Positions 57,547-64,000 of a stretch of DNA of 64,000 nucleotides are shown here, piece after piece (within the stretch, counting starts at the first letter, position 1; each line of letters starts with the position of its first letter). The translations under genes and the position numbers were made by a program. This DNA comes from Bursaphelenchus xylophilus (Eukaryota; Nematoda; Chromadorea; Rhabditida; Aphelenchoididae), in the NCBI GenBank assembly GCA_904066235.2, contig CAJFCV020000006.1:5704001-5768000 (forward strand), given 5' to 3'. Below the pieces are notes generated by a model. It was not told the origin of the DNA. It ran no database searches and worked only from the letters and a program-made list of their open reading frames with translations.

Positions 57547-57926
57547 ATGGCACGCTGTTTTGCATGCAAATCTCGGGGGGAATTACGCCATTTTCCGACC
57601 TACAGTAAACCCCGCACTAACACGACATCAGAACAAAAGAAACCCATGACCCGGACAAAAACCCTTAATTCTTTCGCAAACTTTGTAACGGCCTTCGCTT
57701 GTACTTTTACTGTGGTCGCTGTAATGCCACAAAGAGACTTGTAAACAATCCTCAAATATCAGGTGTATGTTTTGCACGATATGTCAGCCATTTTTGTGAA
57801 CACAAATGTGGGAAAAGGCCAAGACCCCGTCGAATCTTCGCTCATTACGAATCTGCTCACAAATACTCGTGCAACAAATGTAAACGATCAAAAATTTCGC
57901 ACTTTTTTAGAGTAATTTTACGGTAG
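57547..57926 (+). CDS. candidate zinc-finger-like protein split over two frames
   Basis: The first frame starts at ATG 57547 with RCFACKSRGELRHFP and stops at 57744. A second frame (from ~57672) contains YFYCGRCNATKRLV, HFCEHKCGKRPRPRR, HYESAHKYSCNKCKRSK and ends at 57926. The Cys/His pairs resemble a zinc-binding domain and the two halves may be one gene, but no intron with clean sites joins them. It could be a frameshifted pseudogene, a recoded gene or a sequence error. The 3' end overlaps the LDL-A gene end by nine bases on the opposite strand. Confidence 0.3.
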
Positions 57927-59051
57927 AGACTCACCCTTTGCAGTAGTTGCACAGAACATCTCGTCCCCTCCATCTGGACACTCTTTCTGGCCATTACACA
58001 ACGAACTCTTAGCGATACAAGCCCCATTCGAGCACTCGTATTCATTTCCATTGCACGATCTTCTACTGGCTGCAGATGAGACTGTAGATTGTTGAGGGGA
58101 CATCTTCAAGCTTGGAATTATTTTGTTTTGCTTTTCAACTGGATCAGTCTCTTTTTCTGATTGTTCTGTGGTTGAATTTATATTACAATACATTTCGTCC
58201 AATCCGTCCGCACAATCTTGTTGATTATCACATAGCCATTCCTCCAGGACACATCTTATATTTCCAAAAAGATCCTTGCATTCGAATTGACGCGCCGGAC
58301 AGCCTCCTCGAACTATAAACAGGAAATTCAATAAGAAACTATTATATTTATTAGGTTGATTCAAAAGTTTTCCGCCATTTTTTTGACACTTCAAAACAAA
58401 GTTTCTAGAGCCTGATTGAATGTACGTTAAAGCTGAAAGCATAGATGTATGGGGCAGACCTTTGCAAAATTTTTGATTGGTAGTATTTTATTTTCTACAA
58501 ACTCCCTTTCAGAATATTTCAAAAACTGATTTCTGATTACTGATTTTATGCGCTTCTGTCATTTTGAAACAGAGTGTATTTGTAAATGTTTATCCAAAGT
58601 AACAGCCTAATTCAGAATGACACTTTAGAAGATCAAAGAATGATTACTTTACAGTATAGGTGACAATCGGGCCGCGCCTTGACCCGAAAATCGGACCGGC
58701 CCAATTGTCGCCTCTACTTTAGACAACTTTTACTTTTAGATGTTAGATAAAGATCTAAAGAGAAACAGACTGCAGAAACATCAAAATTGCAGGGGACCCA
58801 CCAAATTTGTGATCAGGGGCACCCCAAGGTTTGGGCCGACATTTTGCGTGGTTTTCATCATCTTTATCGGGACAATCGGCCACTCCATCACACAGCCAAT
58901 ACATCGGAATACATTTTCCGCTCTCGCATTTGAAATGAAACTCATCTTCAACGCAGTGCCCGGTGATCGTGATACTTGTAATTGTCGTTTTCTCCACATA
59001 TTTCGCCAAACAGCGTTCGAAAATAACAGAAATGACCACCCAGAATAACAT
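57918..59051 (-). CDS. secreted protein with three LDL-receptor class A domains
   Basis: Exons 59051-58802 and 58312-57918 give 214 aa. A hydrophobic N-terminus ([16 protein letters not shown]) fits a signal peptide. LDL-A domain 1: [26 protein letters not shown] (~33-72). Domain 2: [25 protein letters not shown]. Domain 3: [29 protein letters not shown]. The calcium-binding acidic cluster is present in all three. After domain 3 a GTGAGT donor-like sequence occurs, but reading through gives a stop eight codons on. I therefore end the CDS there; further 3' exons cannot be excluded. Another hydrophobic start at 59268 (minus) could give an alternative first exon. Function unknown; such proteins bind ligands or serve as matrix components. 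Confidence 0.75.
58659..58712. repeat. 54-bp imperfect palindrome in the LDL-A gene intron
   Basis: GGTGACAATCGGGCCG at the left pairs with CGGCCCAATTGTCGCC at the right (14 of 16 positions). It lies in the 489-nt intron, is GC-rich compared with its surroundings, and could be a tiny MITE or an RNA hairpin. Confidence 0.6.
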
Positions 59052-59660
59052 AATGTCCTCCAGAATGATGGCCCGCTCCTTTCTCGACCTTTTGTCCTGA
59101 AAGTCGCCATGGAGATCCGCTCCAAAAAAGTATATATCCAACTGTTTCTGTACGAAACAATATTACGAAACATTCAATGCCTGAGGCAGCTATTGTGCGG
59201 ATGAAAGAGGATACGAACATATGCAGAAGCAAGGCCAACAACATTGCCATATTGAATACATTAGACACCTCAAAACTGAAGAAAGTGTGAGGAAAGGGAG
59301 GGCAGAGATATATTTCGGTAAATTACACTGTGTCTGGTAGATGGAAAGATTGAATATTTTCTCTTTTCCTCCACTGTTTGTAACCTAAATTTGGTGATCT
59401 TTGTTCCTGCCAAAGAAATCTTACGTTTCTTACGAAAAGAAATGTGGATTTAAAAGTGCTTTCCAGGACCTGATTTCTTAAACCAGCACTCATGTTCACG
59501 CGTTTCCTTAATCTCTAACATCAGTACTATAAACCTCTTTCCAATAAAAATACATCGGGTTTTACACACCAAATTTTAATTAATTATCTCTTGCAACTTC
59601 CTACCTCCTAAGTTTACAAAATCGGATTTAATGGGCTATAAGTCATGTATAATATAATCT
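59052..59660. other. intergenic
   Basis: Holds the promoter of the LDL-A gene and the 3' flank of the HDPNY-repeat gene. A signal-peptide-like frame starts at 59268 on the minus strand (see the LDL-A entry). Nothing else seen. Confidence 0.4.
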
Positions 59661-62011
59661 TTATTTCTTTTTCTCGTCCTTCTTGTCCTTCACCTTATCC
59701 TTGCCGAACACTTCGTCGTTCTTGCCCATATTAGCCATGGTCATGTAATTGGGATCGTGAGTATGGGCCTTCTTATTCTTGTCCTCAGGGGCCTTGATCT
59801 GAAAATAAAACTATTTATTGGCCTGCTCATCTCCTAAAATTAAAACGTGAGAATGACGTAAGCCTCATCCAACATCCCGACTTCATGCCCTCAGGGGTTT
59901 GACTCGCATACAATGTAAACAAATACAATTTAGAACTGCCGATGACCCCGCATTCCCAATTAAAGCTCATGCCCTTTTATCGCTGTGACAAAACGTAAAT
60001 GAAATAAAACGCCTGGGACAATTACAATCACATGACGCCATCTGACATTCGGGGAGCACAAAAGGGCTGGGAATTGAAAGAGATCAAGGCTTTTTTGTCA
60101 TGTACAATATACAGGGTACTGGGCAATCAATACAAAAATATTTTCATCAAGAAAGATTACAGAACTTTTGCAGCCTTCTATTCTACAAATATTTAAAGAC
60201 GATTGGGACTGCCAGCGGTGTCATATACAGTATGGAAAAATTGATTTTTTTGTGGAAAAATTGCAGTCTACGGTAGAAACGCGTATGAAACCTTTTAGGC
60301 CAAAATTCACAAAAAAATAATATTTTCACCAACTTACGACATAAAAATCGAGGTTATTTTTACAAAGCGCGAGGTAGAAGTCTCGCAGATGCCTTAAAAA
60401 TAACCTAAACTTGTGCAAAGTTTCTTCAAAATACGATCGTCGTACTTGGGATACTTCCCCTTCAAGAAGGCCCTACCAGTTATTATATCTCGACTACAAA
60501 TACCTGCATTAGGCAGAGTACAACATCCCAAACAAGAAAAAAATCCCGGTTGAAACTACTTTAAAAAATTAATGTAAAGTAATATGATTTAACCGACCTC
60601 CTTCTTGTCATCCTTCTTTTCTTCTTTCTTTTCCTCCTTTTTTTCTTCTTTCTTGTCCTCTTTCTTGCCCTTTCCGAAAATCTCATCATTCTTTCCCATG
60701 TTTGCCATGGTCATGTAGTTGGGATCATGTGTGTGTGCTTTTTTGTTCTTATCCTCGGGTGCTTTAATCTAGAAAATTAAAAACTTAATTACAAAATGTA
60801 CTCTTAAGAGAGATTCCTTGAATTCGAACATAAATAAACAGCTCAGAATACAATAAAAACAAAAGCAACTTACCTCTTTTTTGTCCTCTTTTTTTTCGTC
60901 CTTCTTCTCTTCTTTTTTCTTGTCGTCTTCTCCCTTGCTGTCCTTCTCCTTTTCTTTCTTCTTGTCATCGTCTCCCTTCTCTTTGTCCTTCTTTTTCTCA
61001 TTCTTCTTATCATTTCCGAACACTTCGTCATTCTTTGCCAGCCCAGCCATCGTCATATAATTGGGATCCTGGACCGCGGCTTTCTTATTCTTGTCTTCCG
61101 GGGCCTTTGGAGCATCCTTTCCCTCCTTCTTCTCCTCCTCTTTTTTACTCTTATCCTCGTCTTTATTCTTTTTATCATTGTCCTTCTTCTTTTCGTCCTT
61201 CTTATCATTTCCAAAGACCTCATCATTCTTTGCCAAGCCAGCCATTGTCATATAATTAGGATCATGGGTTCCTGCCTTCTTGTCTTTGTCTTCCGGAGCC
61301 TTGACTTTATCCTTGTCATCCTGTTTCTTATCCTTTCCAAAGACTTCTTTGTTATCTCCAACGTTGGCCAAAGTTTGATAATTCGGATCATGTGTTCCGG
61401 CCACGCCCTTATCAGCCGGAGCTGCAGGTCCCGCTCCATCTTTCTTTGCAAATTTGTCCTCAACATTAGCAAGAGTCTACAATAAGATGAATAAACTTGC
61501 CTCGACCGATTTTATTTACCTGATAATTGGGGTCATGGGTGTCGGCCATAACTCCGCCGGCTTCTGGCGCCTTGGGCTTTCCATCGTCGTTCTTTTCTTT
61601 CTTCTTTTTGTCCTCACCAAAGTTATCAACCATCCCAGCCATCGTCTGAACATATTCAGTTACATGTTATAAAAACAAAGGTACCTGATAATTGGGATCA
61701 TGGGTGTCGGCAACTCCAACCTTGTTGTTAGCCTTTGGTTTGTCGTCTTGTTTGTCTTCTTTTTTACTTGAATTCGGCTTTTCTTTTTCTTTTTCTTTCT
61801 CTTTGACAACGGCTTCTGGAGCGGCACTTCCAGCTTGACTTGTGCTGTCCGCAGGTTTAGAATCTAAATCGACGTATGTCATCCACGAGAACTTACTGTC
61901 GGTGCCAGTGGGTGTCGCAGGTTGTGCCGTTTTCTTCTTGGAACATTGTATCTGAATAGCCAACGCTGCCAAGACGGATGACATCAACGTCACCAGGATC
62001 GGCCAGATCAT
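59661..62011 (-). CDS. Lys/Glu-rich membrane-anchored protein with repeated HDPNY motifs
   Basis: Exons 62011-61897, 61863-61685, 61645-61520, 61476-60874, 60768-60598 and 59798-59661 give 443 aa. An N-terminal hydrophobic segment (MIWPILVTLMSSVLAALAI) is a signal anchor or signal peptide. The rest is built from units containing (T/Q)HDPNY(Q/M)T(L/M)A, a short spacer, then FG and a Lys/Asp/Glu-rich stretch; I count about seven or eight units. Exons 5 and 6 begin with the same sequence (IKAPEDKNKKAHTHDPNYMT) and both lie between phase-0 introns, showing recent exon duplication. Intron 1 is 33 nt and in frame. The donor of exon 5 is GTCGGT. The poly(A) signal overlaps the stop codon. I have seen this HDPNY pattern only as a nematode-type feature; function unknown. 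Confidence 0.85.
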
Positions 62012-62642
62012 CTTGGAAGCGTCGGAGATCTACTGACTTTCGCTTAGAGCGTTTGTTGCAATGAGAAAAAGAACCGATTTTGACCATCGAATCAAATACT
62101 ATGCAAATTCGCTTATTTGGCGTTGATTCTCATGCAAATTTTAATCTTACTTTTTCTAAATTGTACTGTACAATGCACTTTTCGCGACCAGCACATCGAT
62201 CTCTTTCTCAACACATAAACAAGCCCTTTTGTTGCGTAATGTTCTCTCTTTATGCGGCTATTTTCATCGTATATTGCCTAAACTACAAGTGTAATTGAAT
62301 GATGATGTACTTTTAAGCGATGACATTTGAAGACACAAAGACTGAAAGCTGCTCTCGATATGACCAGAAAGTGCAGCTAGTGTAATATCTCTGCGGTTCG
62401 AACGCAAACGTCGGCTATGATTACAGAGAGGCTCCCCCAAAATATCACGAGGCTCTTCAGAGGGGCCCTTCTGAAGTGTAGAGTACATCTGCATCTGATT
62501 GTAGTCTTCAGAATGTCTTGAGACATTTGCAGCGAACCGGAAACAGAAAACGGACATCCATCTCGGAGTACAAAACAAAGAGAAATTCGGTCTCACACAT
62601 TTATTGCATCAAAGATAAGTTCTGGATGTAGCTTCAGATCTT
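62012..62642. other. intergenic
   Basis: Includes the minus-strand poly(A) signal of the tyrosine phosphatase (62600-62605). A 110-codon minus frame at 62264-62596 follows that signal and lacks family or splice support. Confidence 0.4.
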
Positions 62643-64000
62643 TTATTCACCAGTTAATTGTCGATAATCGGCCAGGAACTTCTTCACATCTTCCACTTGC
62701 TGCGCTGTAAGAGGGGTGGTGCGGACAAAGAATTCCAACATCACTCGGATCACGTACAGGTATTGCAGATCGTTCTGAAATAACAAAAATATGAAGTAGC
62801 AGAAGATTTGCATCTTGACTGGATATCTTTAAATCATTACAAAAAAGGATAAAATTTTTAAACACGACAATCCCTTGTCATCGTTTGTATATATTTTACC
62901 TGGATACTCAAGGCGCGTTGTTCTCTGATCTTGGCCAAGATCTGGTCCAATTTCTCGCAATCCTTCCCGGACTCAAATAATTCGTAAATGTATTCCAACA
63001 TCACAATAGAGCCGGTGCGGCCAATGCCAGCCGAGCAATGGACAACAATCGGTTTCCTGAAAGCATTTTTGGTAAAAGTTCCGCAGATTGGCCACCCCTT
63101 GTAGCTTGGCCGAAAGTGGTCTGAATTGGCTAAAATACGGCGCTCAGGCTTTATTCAACCTTCTTTTACCTAGTTTCGTACGTTCTACTTTGAATACTGA
63201 CTCCTTGCTTTAAATCGGCACAGACTGCATTTTCCCATTTTATACGATTAAACATGCCACCCTGAACTTATCCCAACTTCGACAGACCCCCCTTTGCTAG
63301 ATAGAAGTTCAATCTGCATAAAAAGTTATCAAGAAATGGTATTGAACTACAACTACTTACGGCCATGGTGTACTCCACAATTCGGGAAGACTCCATGATC
63401 TACCTAGGGCGCAGCTCGTAGGTTACCATTTGATCTTTTCCCTGCATTGGACTTGCGCTTGCTTGGGCTTCTGTAAAAGCTCACGAAATAGGTGACTGTT
63501 GAGTCCAAACAAAGTGACTCTCTAATCATCTAGTCTGGCCATTTTGATAATATGACGTACGTAGGTTGCGAGCTTGGTGATGGGTGAACTATCCCCCGGT
63601 GTGAACACGCGTGTACACGGAGTACCCTGATCCCCATTAGCTGGCTTGTCAAAAAAATTTTCATCGGATACAAATGTTTGGCCGACACCCGATCTACCAT
63701 AAAGGAAAGGGAACTAAACCATCGACTCACTTGGTTCTGTTGACCTGAAGAAGAAGCGAGATGGCCGATAGATCGCCTTTAGGTGCACCTCGATCAGGCC
63801 AGTCCATCCAATGAAAGTGCTGGACTTCCATCTTTTCCTTGTCCTTGCACACCGTCAAGTTGGATACGGCGATTTTAACAGCGCAGAAATTGGGAAAGTA
63901 TTCGTATTTCATCTGAAGTTTCAACGTCTTCTTCATTTAAGTTTGCTTACGTTTTCCGCTCGACTAGTGCAGTTGATTTTGAATTTTCCGAAGCTAACAC
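62643..64000 (-). CDS. protein tyrosine phosphatase catalytic domain (partial, runs off right edge)
   Basis: Visible exons 64000-63951 (partial), 63912-63731, 63056-62900 and 62774-62643 encode the C-terminal ~173 aa of a classical PTP domain. Seen: the WPD loop (HFHWMDWPDRGAP), the active-site P-loop (PIVVHCSAGIGRTG, C-x5-R intact) and the Q-loop region (REQRALSIQNDLQYLYVIRVML). The short tail ends ~35 residues after the Q-loop, so the catalytic domain is C-terminal. The 674-nt intron 63057-63730 carries no recognised gene. Nematodes have a large expansion of such PTPs, many sperm-expressed; I cannot say whether there is a receptor part because the N-terminus is outside the window. Confidence 0.88.

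Noticed and set aside
62264..62596. 110-codon minus-strand frame
   Set aside because: Lies just beyond the phosphatase poly(A) signal and has no recognised domain or splice context.
1..64000. CRISPR arrays, bacterial operons, rRNA genes, intact tRNA genes, SL RNA genes
   Set aside because: None found by eye; the only tRNA-like sequences are the three units inside foldback elements.

Overview
This window is nuclear DNA from a nematode. The genes are eukaryotic, with many very short introns (32-39 nt) carrying GTRAGT donors and TTTYAG acceptors. Several start codons sit directly behind a pyrimidine-rich TTTTCAG/TTTGTAG/TTTAAG acceptor, as expected for spliced-leader trans-splicing. Gene content is animal (DPF-type PHD protein, SAN-1/Mad3, CHN-1/CHIP, PRL phosphatase, FNDC3, GOT1, SETD3-like, Sep15/SELENOF, an insulin-like peptide). 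The introns are shorter than those typical of C. elegans, so I do not name a species. Exon models below were joined by hand from splice signals, reading phase and family similarity; every multi-exon model sums to a whole number of codons.

Layout. 1-1884: no gene I can define. 1885-4869 (-): DPF/requiem chromatin factor, divergent from 5205-6632 (+) SAN-1/Mad3. 6821-7949 (-): CHN-1/CHIP. 8865-9303 (+): orphan secreted protein. 9570-10524 (-): prenylated PRL phosphatase. 12579-14530 (+): divergent PP1-like phosphatase with a putative N-terminal membrane anchor, convergent with 14593-15333 (-), an unrecognised single-pass membrane protein. 16173-19856: three small secreted peptides of one family. 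20707-26308 (-): FNDC3, nine fibronectin III domains and a tail anchor. 26309-33808: gene-poor, with one candidate secreted peptide at 27715. 33809-35175 (-): calponin-repeat protein with an acidic tail. 36141-37666 (+): aspartate aminotransferase. 37945-41627 (-): SETD3-like methyltransferase with a 1.8-kb foldback element in an intron. 44013-44919 (+): Sep15 with Cys in place of Sec. 46106-46645 (-): insulin-like peptide. 46646-57546: gene-poor and repeat-bearing. 57918-59051 (-): LDL-receptor class A protein. 59661-62011 (-): Lys/Glu-rich protein with repeated HDPNY motifs. 62643-64000 (-): tyrosine phosphatase running off the right edge.

The genes look like ordinary housekeeping and signalling loci, not one pathway. 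The most unusual material is of two kinds. First, two related foldback elements (42304-42872 and 54586-55556) share CAAGGRA termini, are each flanked by TGA/TGA, and carry a hairpin next to a tRNA-like unit with intact Pol III A and B boxes. Second, there is a cluster of undescribed small secreted peptides, and a SAN-1 homologue in which both KEN-box positions have lost the lysine while two ABBA-like motifs remain.
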